Shown: positions 36,603-46,027 of the stretch, piece after piece
Layout of the letters: each line of letters begins with the position of its first letter
Numbering within the stretch: the first letter of the stretch is position 1
Source: Algoriphagus formosus
GTDB lineage: Bacteria > Bacteroidota > Bacteroidia > Cytophagales > Cyclobacteriaceae
Direction: 5' to 3'
Assembly: GCF_002807035.1 (NCBI RefSeq)
Contig: NZ_NIUC01000001.1
Location: 1,054,001-1,118,000 of the forward strand
Length of the DNA: 64,000 nucleotides
Program-made: the position numbers and the translations under genes
Notes under the pieces: generated by a model
What the model was told of the DNA's origin: nothing
Database searches by the model: none
Seen by the model: only the letters and a program-made list of their open reading frames with translations

Positions 36603-37715
36603 ATGATTATAGGCGTTCCCAAGGAAATCAAAAACAACGAGAACCGAGTAGCATTGACTCCTGCGGGAGCCAAGGAATTGGTCAAAAGAGGCCATACGGT
36701 CTATGTACAGCACACAGCCGGAGAAGGCAGTGGCTTTTCTGACAGCGAATACGAAACTGCAGGAGCAAAAATACTCCCTACCATCGAGGACACCTACGAG
36801 ATTGCCGAGATGATCATCAAGGTAAAAGAGCCAATTGAGCCTGAGTATGCACTGATCAAAGAGGACCAACTTCTTTTCACTTATTTTCACTTTGCTTCGC
36901 ATGAGCCTTTGACCAAGGCCATGGTAGATAGCAAGGCAGTTTGTCTTGCCTATGAAACAGTAGAGAAGTCTGACCGAAGTCTTCCACTATTGATCCCGAT
37001 GTCAGAAGTGGCTGGTAGAATGTCTGTACAAAAAGGTGCCAACTACCTTGAAAAGCCATTGAAAGGACGAGGAATTCTTTTGGGCGGTGTGCCAGGAGTA
37101 CTTCCTGCAAAAGTCTTAATCCTAGGAGGCGGTATCGTGGGAACGCAAGCCGCATGGATGGCTGCTGGATTAGGAGCTGATGTGACCATCATGGATGTTT
37201 CACTTCAGAGAATGAGATATCTGGAAGACGTGATGCCTGCAAATGTCAATACCATGATGTCCAATGAATATAATATTCGCAAAATGATCAAATCTGCAGA
37301 CTTGATCATCGGGGCAGTATTGATTCCAGGAGCAAAAGCCCCTCACCTGATCACTCGAGATATGCTAAAAGATATGAGACCTGGTACCGTACTTGTCGAT
37401 GTAGCGGTAGATCAAGGTGGATGTATTGAGACATGTAAGCCAACTACTCACGAGAACCCTACTTTCATTATTGATGATGTCGTACACTACTGCGTTGCAA
37501 ATATGCCAGGGGCTGTACCTTATACTTCTACCTTAGCCTTGACCAACGCGACCCTACCTTATGCTATTCAACTAGCTGATAAGGGTTGGAAAAAAGCTGC
37601 TCAGGAAAATGCCGAATTAATCCCGGGATTGAATGTCATCAACGGAGATATTGTCTACAAAGCTGTAGCTGAGGCATTCGGAATGAACTACGTTCCGGTA
37701 GAGAAGTATCTTTAA
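36603..37715 (+). CDS. ald: Alanine dehydrogenase
   Basis: The 370-aa enzyme interconverts L-alanine and pyruvate plus ammonia with NAD+. The N-terminal signature MIIGVPKEIKNNENRVALTP, the substrate-binding HFASHEP region and the dinucleotide-binding VLILGGGIVGTQAAWMAAGLG are all present at the usual positions, and the length is standard. Its promoter and three palindromes upstream suggest Lrp-type control. It stands alone between a large regulatory region and a terminator. Confidence 0.97.
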   Translation: MIIGVPKEIKNNENRVALTPAGAKELVKRGHTVYVQHTAGEGSGFSDSEYETAGAKILPTIEDTYEIAEMIIKVKEPIEPEYALIKEDQLLFTYFHFASHEPLTKAMVDSKAVCLAYETVEKSDRSLPLLIPMSEVAGRMSVQKGANYLEKPLKGRGILLGGVPGVLPAKVLILGGGIVGTQAAWMAAGLGADVTIMDVSLQRMRYLEDVMPANVNTMMSNEYNIRKMIKSADLIIGAVLIPGAKAPHLITRDMLKDMRPGTVLVDVAVDQGGCIETCKPTTHENPTFIIDDVVHYCVANMPGAVPYTSTLALTNATLPYAIQLADKGWKKAAQENAELIPGLNVINGDIVYKAVAEAFGMNYVPVEKYL

Positions 37716-37735
37716 GAAAAATTAGACTGAACGAA

Positions 37736-37768
37736 AATCCCCGAAACTCAGGTCTCGGGGATTTTTTT
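37736..37768 (+). terminator. Terminator after ald
   Basis: The 9-bp stem AATCCCCGA/TCGGGGATT with a 10-nt loop is followed by a T run, 20 bp after the ald stop. Confidence 0.88.
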
Positions 37769-37777
37769 ATTTCCAAT

Positions 37778-38767
37778 TCAGGCTACAAAATCTAAATACT
37801 GTTTACTGAGCCATTTTTCTTCCAGTGCTAGCTTACACCAGCCTGACTTTTCCTCTGCTATAAATACCTCCTCTGATTTGGGAAGGGTACCAACAATAGA
37901 GAAGTTTGTCCCCGGCCCACTTCTTACTCTCAAAACGGATGCATTGACCGTGGCTCGATCTACCGACTCAGTATATCGGCCATAAACCCAATGGGACTGA
38001 CTTTTGGAAATTTTCAGCCATCCATTGGACTCATCATAAATTCGTAAAACTGCCCCCCGCTCCACGGGTGGTCTATCTGAGGCCTTCGAAGCACTTCCTT
38101 TAGGCGCGGTTCTCACATTCAAAATATTTGCAGTAACTACTGCATATTTCATACTTGGGGGAATTGGCGGCAAAGCACCCCCCGTAAGCTCTGCCTGTAC
38201 CAAGGGAGCAAAATACTTTTGAAAATCTTCCACCTTATTACCTCCGAAAAAATTGGTCCCTGGGCAAGATTTGGTAGAGCCACTACCATTGGTTCGCCTG
38301 CCTGTACCCAATTCATACCAATGATGATAAACAATACTAAAAGGATTGATTGGAAGATTGAATTTCCGACAAATGACTGCAGTAGCACGAATGATGGCAT
38401 TGCGCTGTTCTAGGCGCATTTGATCGCCTCCCTGATCAAAATCCCCCAAATGTTCAAAACAGATTGAATGCTGATTGGCACCATAAATACAGGCTGGAGT
38501 AGCTTCGAGCGATCTGCCAGTTAGGATAGTACCATCTGGGAAAATGGTGAAATGCTGACCGATATCACTCCATCCATTGGCCCCCACGTGATGATTTTTC
38601 ATAGCGAGCTGCCGCTCAAAATGATTACTCCCATCGAAGTGATCATAATTAGGCACCCAGGTATGGTGCTGCTGCACACTCAAAATAGTTCGCGCGATGT
38701 GCTTACTATTCATCCACGCCTCAAACTCGCCAATGGTCATTTTCAAAAATCCATACTTTGATTCCAT
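37778..38767 (-). CDS. N-acetylmuramoyl-L-alanine amidase with two SH3b domains
   Basis: The 329-aa protein has an Amidase_2 (PGRP-type) domain with zinc ligands in QQHHTW, VYHHW and KSCPGTNFFG, then two bacterial SH3 domains (about 205-265, ANILNVRTAP; and about 270-329, SVLRVRSGPGTNF). It should cleave the amide bond in peptidoglycan. No signal peptide is visible: the N-terminus is MESKYGFLKMTIGEFEAW. Export is therefore unexplained, which is also seen in phage lysins, but no phage gene is adjacent. It is convergent with ald. Confidence 0.9.
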   Translation of the reverse strand: MESKYGFLKMTIGEFEAWMNSKHIARTILSVQQHHTWVPNYDHFDGSNHFERQLAMKNHHVGANGWSDIGQHFTIFPDGTILTGRSLEATPACIYGANQHSICFEHLGDFDQGGDQMRLEQRNAIIRATAVICRKFNLPINPFSIVYHHWYELGTGRRTNGSGSTKSCPGTNFFGGNKVEDFQKYFAPLVQAELTGGALPPIPPSMKYAVVTANILNVRTAPKGSASKASDRPPVERGAVLRIYDESNGWLKISKSQSHWVYGRYTESVDRATVNASVLRVRSGPGTNFSIVGTLPKSEEVFIAEEKSGWCKLALEEKWLSKQYLDFVA

Positions 38768-38847
38768 AATGCTTTTGATTTAAAAGATTTCAAAGAATTA
38801 ACATTCAGGAAGATACAAAAAATCAAAATAGAATCAGACTCCAAAAA

Positions 38848-39471
38848 TCAATTCATACTTGCCCACCAAATCAGGCGGATACCAAAACCTATCATGATGA
38901 GTCCGACTACCTTATTTAAAATTTGCATTAATCGAGGAGTGACTAAATGAGCGAGCTTTTTGGCTATAAATGCTTTCAGCAAATCAATACTAAAAACCGT
39001 AATTAAGATGCCAGAATAATATAAAAGGATGTCCGATGTGCCCCAAGTTGATTTTAGATAGACCAAGCTCGCAATCGAAATCCAAAAAAGTAGAACAAAG
39101 GGATTGACCCCATTGATGCTAAAGCCCTTGGCAAAGGCAGTTCGTTTTTTGATTTTAGAAATACTGAGCCCACCTGTACTGGGTCGATCTGCTCGTTTTT
39201 TCACGAGAGAAATCAGCCCAAAACCAATCAATATCAATCCTCCCACATAGCCAAGAACTTGCTCAAATAGCGTCGTATCAGCCAAAAAACGAATTCCAAA
39301 ATAGGTAACAATCACATAAATCGAGTCACTTGCCAAAATTCCCAAAGCAAGTACTGCCGTTCGCCTAAAGCCATGCTCCAAGCTATTCTGAATCAGGGTA
39401 AAAAAAACAGGTCCTATCATTGCGGATAGAACCAAGCCCATGCTTATTCCCTCAATCAGCGCTGCATTCAA
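38848..39471 (-). CDS. LysE-family amino-acid exporter
   Basis: The 207-aa protein has six hydrophobic helices and the LysE N-terminal pattern GISMGLVLSAMIGPVFFTLIQN, followed by a cytoplasmic loop rich in basic residues. It is probably an amino-acid or small-metabolite exporter in the inner membrane. The start codon is TTG at 39471, overlapping the TGA stop of the upstream GH3 gene (TTGA), so translation is likely coupled; the next ATG would remove ten residues. Confidence 0.9.
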   Translation of the reverse strand: MNAALIEGISMGLVLSAMIGPVFFTLIQNSLEHGFRRTAVLALGILASDSIYVIVTYFGIRFLADTTLFEQVLGYVGGLILIGFGLISLVKKRADRPSTGGLSISKIKKRTAFAKGFSINGVNPFVLLFWISIASLVYLKSTWGTSDILLYYSGILITVFSIDLLKAFIAKKLAHLVTPRLMQILNKVVGLIMIGFGIRLIWWASMN

Positions 39472-41018
39472 AGCTTATCTCCTTTCTCATGGATGAATTG
39501 CTGCCAGGCCTCCGATTTCTCACCTTTCAAAACTCTCGGAAATTTATTCTGACCACCCTCTTTACCCTGAAGGCGCATCCATTCATAAAAAGTCTCACTT
39601 GGCAATATTTTGACAATCACTTCTCGCAAGGCATGATTCCGCTCTACGGCATAGTCATCATTAAGCTCTTTCAAAAAGCGGTCAAGCAGGGATGTAAGCT
39701 TTTGCTCGTCCACCTGATCATCAGTCCCTATATACCAATGATGGGCGAAAAGACTTCCATGAGGCTGACCCAAAACTGTAAATTCCTTTACTCGAATATC
39801 GAGCTCTGAGGCGGTCATTTCTACCGCACGATTCATATTATCCACAGAAAGGTGCTCTCCACAAAGACTTAAAAAATGTTTGGTTCTACCCGTGATAATA
39901 ATTTCACTCTCCTCTTTGGAAACAAATCGCACAGTATCCCCTATCAAATATCTCCAAGCACCCGCACAGGTAGAAATAAGCAAGGCATAATCAATTCCCT
40001 CCTGAATCTGATCAATTTTAAAGGTTTGAGCAGTGGCTCGGATATGGCCGTCTTCATCGAAATTTTCCTCATTGAATGGGACAAACTCATAAAAGATCCC
40101 ATTATTCAATACCAATCGCATGGACTTTCGTCCAGGCAATGCTTGAAAAGCTAAAAAGCCCTCGGAGGCCAAATAGGTTTCGATGTAAGTAAGTGGTTTG
40201 CCAAGTAATTTTTCAAAGCCTTTTTTGTATGGCTCAAAGGAAACACCTCCATGAACGAAAATCTGGAGATTAGGCCAAATGTCATGAATGGTCTCTACTT
40301 GGTATTGGGCAATTATTTTTTCAATCAAAATCTGCAGCCAAGCCGGAACCCCTACAATAATTCCTATATCCCAATTCGGGGCCTTTTCCACGATCTGATC
40401 AAGCTTGTCTCCCCAATTTCGATTTTTGGATATTTTCTTGCCGGGCTTGTAAAAGCGCTGAAACCAAATCGGCAATTTACCTGCAGTAATCCCACTCAAA
40501 TCTCCGGAAAAGTAGGTTCCGTTAAATTCCAAATCGGTACTCCCCCCAAGCATCAATATACCTTTCGTAAGCAATGAGTTTGGAAGATCATATTTGGATA
40601 AGGTCAAGATCTGCCTCACCCCTGTTCTACGGATAGCTTTGACCATTTCCTTCGTAATCGGAATGTACTTAGACGTAGCACCTGAAGTACCTGAACTAAG
40701 CGCAAAATATTTGACCTTACCAGGCCAGGTGACGTTTTTCTTTCCTTCTAATAACTCAAACCACCATTCCTCGTAGATCTTGTCATAGTCATAGATGGGA
40801 ACTTGCGCTTTGTATCGATCATAGTACTCGTCATTATGCTGCCGAAACCTTCGAAGAATCGCGGCAAAATCATACCTTTCGCCTATGGCTGTTCGAGTAC
40901 CTTGAATCAGAAGTTTCTTCAACTCCCTTCGCTGAAGCTCCATCGGCCGGGAATATTCCTGTTCTAAACTTTCCCTAAGCCTTATGCCTTTTTTTAGTAA
41001 AGTACTGATGATCGCCAT
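39468..41018 (-). CDS. GH3 auxin-responsive promoter family (acyl-adenylate/amido synthetase-like)
   Basis: The 516-aa protein matches GH3-family enzymes of the adenylate-forming fold. It has LSSGTSGATSKYIPITKEMV (phosphate loop), YLASEGFLAF and YRYLIGDTVRF-like RYLIGDTVRFVSKE. Plant GH3 enzymes conjugate acyl acids to amino acids; the bacterial substrate is unknown. It lies directly upstream of and overlaps the LysE gene, so a conjugated amino acid might be exported, but this is inference. It is divergent from the YggS gene. Confidence 0.9.
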   Translation of the reverse strand: MAIISTLLKKGIRLRESLEQEYSRPMELQRRELKKLLIQGTRTAIGERYDFAAILRRFRQHNDEYYDRYKAQVPIYDYDKIYEEWWFELLEGKKNVTWPGKVKYFALSSGTSGATSKYIPITKEMVKAIRRTGVRQILTLSKYDLPNSLLTKGILMLGGSTDLEFNGTYFSGDLSGITAGKLPIWFQRFYKPGKKISKNRNWGDKLDQIVEKAPNWDIGIIVGVPAWLQILIEKIIAQYQVETIHDIWPNLQIFVHGGVSFEPYKKGFEKLLGKPLTYIETYLASEGFLAFQALPGRKSMRLVLNNGIFYEFVPFNEENFDEDGHIRATAQTFKIDQIQEGIDYALLISTCAGAWRYLIGDTVRFVSKEESEIIITGRTKHFLSLCGEHLSVDNMNRAVEMTASELDIRVKEFTVLGQPHGSLFAHHWYIGTDDQVDEQKLTSLLDRFLKELNDDYAVERNHALREVIVKILPSETFYEWMRLQGKEGGQNKFPRVLKGEKSEAWQQFIHEKGDKL

Positions 41019-41025
41019 ATCTTTG
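41018..41025 (+). promoter_or_regulatory. Possible -7 element for the YggS gene
   Basis: TATCTTTG fits TAnnTTTG exactly and lies 42 bp before the ATG, overlapping the divergent GH3 start. No clear -33 TTTG is seen at the right distance. Confidence 0.35.
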
Positions 41026-41066
41026 TCTGGGCTGATTTTCTTAAAAAACTGATCTAAAAATAGAAA

Positions 41067-41741
41067 ATGGATATCAAAGCAAATCTAGAAGTAGTAAAAA
41101 ATTCATTCATAAATCCAGATTGCCAGCTGGTCTCTGTCAGCAAAACCAAGCCGGTAGAATTGCTCATGGAGGCCTACGATGCCGGGGTGAGGGATTTTGG
41201 AGAAAATAAGGTCCAGGAAATCCAAGAAAAACAACCTCAGATGCCCTCAGACGTGCGTTGGCACATGATTGGACATTTGCAGAGAAATAAGGTAAAATAC
41301 ATCGCTGAATTTGTCCATCTGATTCATGGCGTGGATTCGTTCCGCCTTCTGAGAGAGATCGAAAAACAAGGCAAAAAAGTAAACCGAAAAATCCCAGTTT
41401 TGCTACAAATCCACATTGCAGAAGAAGAAAGCAAGTTTGGTTTTGACAGGGAAGAGCTGTTTGAAATGCTAGAAAATGAGGATTTCAAAAAGTTTCAGCA
41501 CGTACACATCCTCGGATTAATGGGGATGGCGACTTTTACGGAGAACTCTGATCAAGTTCGAAAGGAATTCAGGTCATTAAAATCTCTTTTCGAAGAATTG
41601 AAGGAAAAAGCACTCCCTGATTTTGTGGAAATGCAGGAGCTTTCCATGGGAATGAGTGGAGACTATCAGATCGCTCAGGAGGAAGGCAGCACCATGGTGC
41701 GAATAGGTTCGGCAATTTTTGGAGCAAGAAACACGCATTGA
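41067..41741 (+). CDS. YggS/PLPBP-family pyridoxal-phosphate-binding protein
   Basis: The 224-aa protein is a PLP homeostasis protein with the cofactor Lys in LVSVSKTKP, then GENKVQEIQEK, WHMIGHLQRNKVK and the C-terminal LSMGMSGDYQIAQEEGSTMVR. It holds PLP in the cytoplasm and has no known catalytic activity. The DUF423 gene begins one base after its stop, so they share a transcript. A -7-like element is upstream. Confidence 0.95.
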   Translation: MDIKANLEVVKNSFINPDCQLVSVSKTKPVELLMEAYDAGVRDFGENKVQEIQEKQPQMPSDVRWHMIGHLQRNKVKYIAEFVHLIHGVDSFRLLREIEKQGKKVNRKIPVLLQIHIAEEESKFGFDREELFEMLENEDFKKFQHVHILGLMGMATFTENSDQVRKEFRSLKSLFEELKEKALPDFVEMQELSMGMSGDYQIAQEEGSTMVRIGSAIFGARNTH

Positions 41742-41742
41742 T

Positions 41743-42126
41743 ATGAACGGAAAACAAATCATTCAATTAGCAGCCATTTTGGGTGCATTAGCCGTAGGAA
41801 TCGGCGCCTTTGGAGCGCATGGCTTGGAGGCCAGACTAATAGAAAATGGCAGACTTGACACCTTTGAAACAGCTGTAAAGTATCATTTCTATCACTCATT
41901 AGGCGTTTTCCTGGTGGGGATTTTGGCCCTGATCAAGCCTGATTGGCGTGGGCTAAGCTTCTCTGCCATCAATCTGAGTATAGGAATACTAATTTTCTCC
42001 GGTTCGCTCTATTTATTATCCATCACGGGAATCACCTGGCTGGGGGCGATTACCCCTATCGGAGGAGTTGCTTTTATAAGTGGCTGGCTGGGTTTATTTT
42101 GGGCCATGACCAAAAATAAAAACTGA
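41743..42126 (+). CDS. DUF423 small membrane protein
   Basis: The protein of about 127 aa has four hydrophobic helices and the DUF423 signature IGAFGAHGLEARL followed by YHFYHSLGVFLVGI. It is an inner-membrane protein of unknown function. The ATG at 41743 starts just after the yggS stop; an ATG at 41719 would overlap that gene and add eight residues. The PBP4 gene starts at its stop codon (TGATG), so the genes from yggS to PBP4 are co-transcribed. Confidence 0.9.
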   Translation: MNGKQIIQLAAILGALAVGIGAFGAHGLEARLIENGRLDTFETAVKYHFYHSLGVFLVGILALIKPDWRGLSFSAINLSIGILIFSGSLYLLSITGITWLGAITPIGGVAFISGWLGLFWAMTKNKN

Positions 42127-43427
42127 TGACGAAGAGTTACTTTTTGACCTTTTTACTCATTGGATCGCTCCTTTTCTCCCATTTCTCATTTGGGCAATTA
42201 TCCAGAGAGGAATACGAAAAATTAGAGCAATCCTTAGGACAAACCAGCTTCTTTGGAGGGCATTTGACAGGATTTATGCTCTATGATCTAGACTCTCAGC
42301 AAGTCCTCTACGAAAAAAACTCCCAAATCCATTTTACTCCCGCCTCCACCACCAAGCTTTTCACGCTATTTGCGAGCATTCTGGTCCTGAATGACTCTAC
42401 TCAGACATTTCGATATGTGAGCAAAGGTGATACCCTGCAGATTTGGGGAGCGGGCGATCCAAGTTGGGATTATTTAGATCTTCCCCAGCCTGACTTTGAT
42501 TCCTTTTTTGAGCCATACGCTGCTATAGCCTTTTCAGATGCTAATCTCCGATCCACTCCCTTCGGTGCGGGCTGGCAATGGGATGATTATCTGTATTATT
42601 TCTCCGCAGAGCGAAGCAGCTTGCCCATCCATGGAAACTTGCTAAAAGTATTTCCCGGAAGATCCAACCCTCGCGTTTTTCCGTCACGTTTTCAGTCAAT
42701 GGTGTCCACGACCAATCGGGATATCAGGGATTTGGAAAGGGACTTTCACAGCAACCAATTTTATTACAATCCAAAATCCTACCGAGGTCGGGAAGATTAC
42801 CTTCCACTTCTTACCTCTCCCGAACTTTTTGTGTCATTAGCAAGTGATGCCACTGGCAAAACCTGGATTTATAGCCCTGACAGTCTACCCGAAAATCATC
42901 AGCTTTGGCGTGGAGCAGCACTTTTCCCTATTCTAAAAGAGATGATGCTGGAAAGTGATAATTTCCTCGCCGAACAGTTGATGTTTATGGTCTCTGATCG
43001 ACTTTTTGGAGAAATCGATACCGAAAGGGCTATCGAATATATAACTGAAAGCTTCCTAACAGACCTTCCGGATGAACCCATTTGGGTGGATGGAAGTGGG
43101 CTAAGCCGATATAATCTATTCACGCCTAGGACGATGGTCGGGCTTTTCGAAAAACTCTATCGGGTCGTCCCGGATCAAATGCTTTTCGAGCTTTTGCCGA
43201 CAGGCGGAGTATCGGGCACCATCGAGAATGAATACAAGGCAGAAACCCCATATATCTTCGCCAAAACTGGAACGATGAGCAATAATCATAGCCTTGTAGG
43301 GCTTATCCGCGGAAAAAGTGGAAGATATTTTGCTTTTGCTTTTATGAATTCAAATTATCCTTGGAAGGCTTCCCTTGTCAGAAGGGAAATGGAAAAGGTA
43401 CTCAGTAGCCTTAGGGACATGCTTTGA
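42126..43427 (+). CDS. D-alanyl-D-alanine carboxypeptidase/endopeptidase, PBP4 (class C)
   Basis: The 433-aa protein has a signal peptide (FLLIGSLLFSHFSFGQ) and the penicillin-binding motifs S74-T-T-K77 in FTPASTTKLF, SDN in MLESDNFLAEQL and KTG in FAKTGTMSN. It should trim or cleave peptidoglycan cross-links in the periplasm. The inserted domain between SxxK and SDN that defines class C PBPs is present by length. Its ATG overlaps the DUF423 stop (TGATG). Confidence 0.94.
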   Translation: MTKSYFLTFLLIGSLLFSHFSFGQLSREEYEKLEQSLGQTSFFGGHLTGFMLYDLDSQQVLYEKNSQIHFTPASTTKLFTLFASILVLNDSTQTFRYVSKGDTLQIWGAGDPSWDYLDLPQPDFDSFFEPYAAIAFSDANLRSTPFGAGWQWDDYLYYFSAERSSLPIHGNLLKVFPGRSNPRVFPSRFQSMVSTTNRDIRDLERDFHSNQFYYNPKSYRGREDYLPLLTSPELFVSLASDATGKTWIYSPDSLPENHQLWRGAALFPILKEMMLESDNFLAEQLMFMVSDRLFGEIDTERAIEYITESFLTDLPDEPIWVDGSGLSRYNLFTPRTMVGLFEKLYRVVPDQMLFELLPTGGVSGTIENEYKAETPYIFAKTGTMSNNHSLVGLIRGKSGRYFAFAFMNSNYPWKASLVRREMEKVLSSLRDML

Positions 43428-43471
43428 GTTACTGATGAATATTCGCTAGATTCAATTTCACGATATATACA

Positions 43472-44509
43472 ATGAACAAAAGATCTTTTTTAAAAACCGC
43501 CTTTCTGACGGCGGCAAGTATGCCTTTCCTGGGCTTTGATTCAAAATCCAGGCAAAAAATGATTCTTCCCAAAGCCTTGTCCAAGGGTGACACGGTGGGA
43601 CTAATCAGTCCATCAGCTGCCACTTCTGACCGCATGCAATTTACTTTTGCAAAAGAAGCCATGGAAGCTTTAGGATTACAAGTCAAATTGGGAGAGAATC
43701 TGAAAAACAGAAGGGGCCATCTGGCAGGAAGTGATGCGGAACGCGCTAGCGACTTAAATTCGATGTTTGCTGACCCTGAAATCAAAGCAATTATTTGTAT
43801 CCGAGGTGGTTCGGGTGCTGCCAGAATCTTACCTCTGATAGACTATGATCTGATCCGCAAAAACCCAAAAATACTTCTTGGCTACTCGGATATTACCGCT
43901 CTGCATCAAGCAATTTACGCCCAGACAGGCCTGATTACCTTTCACGGACCCAATGGAACAGGATCTTGGAACAGCTTTAATGTGGAGCAGTTTGAGCGGC
44001 TTTTTTTCCAGCAAGAGCAAATGCTTTTTGAAAACCAACAAGTGCAGGGGGATGATTTAGTCATCAAATCCAACCGAATCCAAACGCTTCAATCAGGAAT
44101 CGTTCAGGGAAAAATTCTTGGAGGAAATTTAACCGTCCTGACAGCCCTTTCAGGCACCCCTTATTATACAGATTTCGAGGATGCTATTTTATTTATCGAA
44201 GATATTGGAGAAGATCCATACAGAATTGACCGGATGATGAGCACCCTGAAACTGAATGGCACCCTGCAGAAGATCAAAGGATTTATTTTCGGTCAATGCA
44301 GCGATTGTGAACCCAGCGGAGGGTATGGAAGCCTGACAGTTGACCAAGTCTTGGACGATTATGTTTTGCCTCTGAATATCCCTTCCTATTCAGGAGCGAT
44401 GATTGGACACGTAGCCAAGCAATTTATCGTCCCTCATGGTGCCAAGGTAGAAATGAACGCAGATTTGGGTACCTTTAAGCTGATCGAAAATATATTTGAT
44501 GCATCATGA
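43472..44509 (+). CDS. LD-carboxypeptidase family S66, possibly altered active site
   Basis: The 345-aa protein has a hydrophobic N-terminus (SFLKTAFLTAASMPFLGF) and the family features GDTVGLISPSAA, GYSDITALHQAIY, FHGPNGTGSW and IEDIGEDPYRIDRMM. Family members cleave the terminal D-Ala of the peptidoglycan tetrapeptide in recycling. The nucleophile segment reads RGGSGAARILP, whereas RGGxGS or RGGxGC is the common form, so the usual nucleophile position is Ala. Activity is uncertain. It overlaps the next gene by 4 bp (ATGA). Confidence 0.88.
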   Translation: MNKRSFLKTAFLTAASMPFLGFDSKSRQKMILPKALSKGDTVGLISPSAATSDRMQFTFAKEAMEALGLQVKLGENLKNRRGHLAGSDAERASDLNSMFADPEIKAIICIRGGSGAARILPLIDYDLIRKNPKILLGYSDITALHQAIYAQTGLITFHGPNGTGSWNSFNVEQFERLFFQQEQMLFENQQVQGDDLVIKSNRIQTLQSGIVQGKILGGNLTVLTALSGTPYYTDFEDAILFIEDIGEDPYRIDRMMSTLKLNGTLQKIKGFIFGQCSDCEPSGGYGSLTVDQVLDDYVLPLNIPSYSGAMIGHVAKQFIVPHGAKVEMNADLGTFKLIENIFDAS

Positions 44510-45225
44510 AAATCGCATTGCTCACAGGTTTGATTCTAGCTTTTGCAGCCTGTAATCCCTCAGGTCCAAAAAGTAACGAAAATGATTTTGCCCCTATGAG
44601 AACACCAATTAAAACCTACCTGGCACTGGGAGACAGTTATACCATTGGCGAAGGAGTAGATGAAGCAGACCGATACCCAAATCAATTGGTCAAAAAACTC
44701 AATCAGGAAACTGCTCATCAATGGCTCGAGGCTGAGATCATTGCCAAAACAGGTTGGACCGTAGATGAATTGGACAAGGGAATAGATGAAGCAGGCCCGA
44801 CAGGAGAGCCTTACGACTTGGTTACATTATTGATTGGAGTCAATAATCAATACCGGGGAAGATCAGTCGATGAATATCGGGTAGAGTTTGAGCAGATGCT
44901 TCTCAGAGCCATTGGGTATGCCGGCAATCTGCCCAACCATGTAATCGTCCTTTCCATTCCAGATTGGGGAATCACGCCATTTGCTACCAACCGAGGGACA
45001 GACAAGGCTAAAGTAGCGGCAGAAATCGATGCTTATAATGCTGCAAAACGCTCTATTTGTGGAAAATACGGGATTAAATTCATCGATATTACCGAGGATT
45101 ATAGAGCTGTGGGTGATCAGCCAGAAATGCTCGCTGAAGACAATCTGCACCCTAGCGGAGAGATTTACACGCGTTGGACTGATTTGCTATTTGAGCAAGT
45201 AAAAACCATTTATCCTGCCCCATGA
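44506..45225 (+). CDS. SGNH/GDSL-type hydrolase lipoprotein
   Basis: The 239-aa protein has a lipoprotein signal (LLTGLILAFAAC) and a GDSL-type hydrolase domain: LALGDSYTIGEG carries the nucleophile Ser, GVNNQYRG the Asn block and DNLHPSG the Asp-His pair. It is probably a periplasm-facing esterase or acyl hydrolase. It overlaps both neighbours by 4 bp, so the S66, SGNH and META genes are translationally coupled, perhaps in envelope maintenance. Confidence 0.94.
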   Translation: MKIALLTGLILAFAACNPSGPKSNENDFAPMRTPIKTYLALGDSYTIGEGVDEADRYPNQLVKKLNQETAHQWLEAEIIAKTGWTVDELDKGIDEAGPTGEPYDLVTLLIGVNNQYRGRSVDEYRVEFEQMLLRAIGYAGNLPNHVIVLSIPDWGITPFATNRGTDKAKVAAEIDAYNAAKRSICGKYGIKFIDITEDYRAVGDQPEMLAEDNLHPSGEIYTRWTDLLFEQVKTIYPAP

Positions 45226-45902
45226 TGAAGCTTCTTGCACTAGCTGCTTTTATTACAATACTTTCTGCCTGCCAAAATCAACCCGAAGGTCAGGTAGAAA
45301 CTTGGTGGATTAATTCTGCTAAAGTTGAATGCATGGGTGTTGGTCCCATGAGCTGCTTACAAATATCCAAAGAAGAAGCGCTAGATCGGGATAGCTGGCA
45401 GCTATTCTATTCTTCAATCGAGGGATTTGAATATGAGCCGGGTTTCATTTACAGGATTAGGGTTGAAATCAGCGATAAGGCAGAACCTATCCCAGCCGAT
45501 GCATCTTCTAAAAACTTCAAACTGCTAGAAATCATGAGCAAGGAAATGGACCCTGCATTGCGAATAACCAATATTTGGAAAGTCATAGAAGTAGGAGATT
45601 TCCAAAAACCGAAAGGCTTTAAAAATGAGGAAGCTTTAACCTTTGAATTTAATGCTTCCGCAAAGACCTATTTTGGTAATATGGGTTGTAATTCCGTGAG
45701 AGGCCAAATCAAAGAGAATGATGGAGAAAACCTCACCTTAGGACCGGGAGCAAGCACCATGATGGCCTGTCCGGATATGAGTGTAGAAAATGCTATCAGC
45801 AAAGCCCTGATTGACACAAGAAAATACAAAATCGAAAACCGTGAACTTCATTTAATGAATGAAGCGGATGAAATTTTGATGAAGCTTTTAGCCGTTGATT
45901 AG
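45222..45902 (+). CDS. Lipoprotein with DUF4377 and META domains
   Basis: The 226-aa protein has a lipoprotein signal (LALAAFITILSAC), a DUF4377-type domain (about residues 30-110; VGPMSCLQI, WQLFYSSIEGFEYEPGF), and a META/HslJ domain (about 115-226) with FEFNASAKTYFGNMGCNSV and MMACPDMSVENAI. Both domains occur in heat-shock or metal-related lipoproteins of unclear function. It is the last gene of the S66-SGNH-META unit. Confidence 0.9.
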   Translation: MMKLLALAAFITILSACQNQPEGQVETWWINSAKVECMGVGPMSCLQISKEEALDRDSWQLFYSSIEGFEYEPGFIYRIRVEISDKAEPIPADASSKNFKLLEIMSKEMDPALRITNIWKVIEVGDFQKPKGFKNEEALTFEFNASAKTYFGNMGCNSVRGQIKENDGENLTLGPGASTMMACPDMSVENAISKALIDTRKYKIENRELHLMNEADEILMKLLAVD

Positions 45903-46027
45903 CCGAAAAAATCTCATTCTGGCAGAAAAGGGATAAAACCCCGCTCCTCACATTTTGCAACTGTTTTGTGCAAAGCCGGTGGCTTTCATTATTTTTAAAT
46001 CACCATTGCCAAAAGCTCAAAAAACCC

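Noticed and set aside
37778..38767. Prophage lysis gene
   Set aside because: No holin, tail, capsid or integrase genes are nearby.
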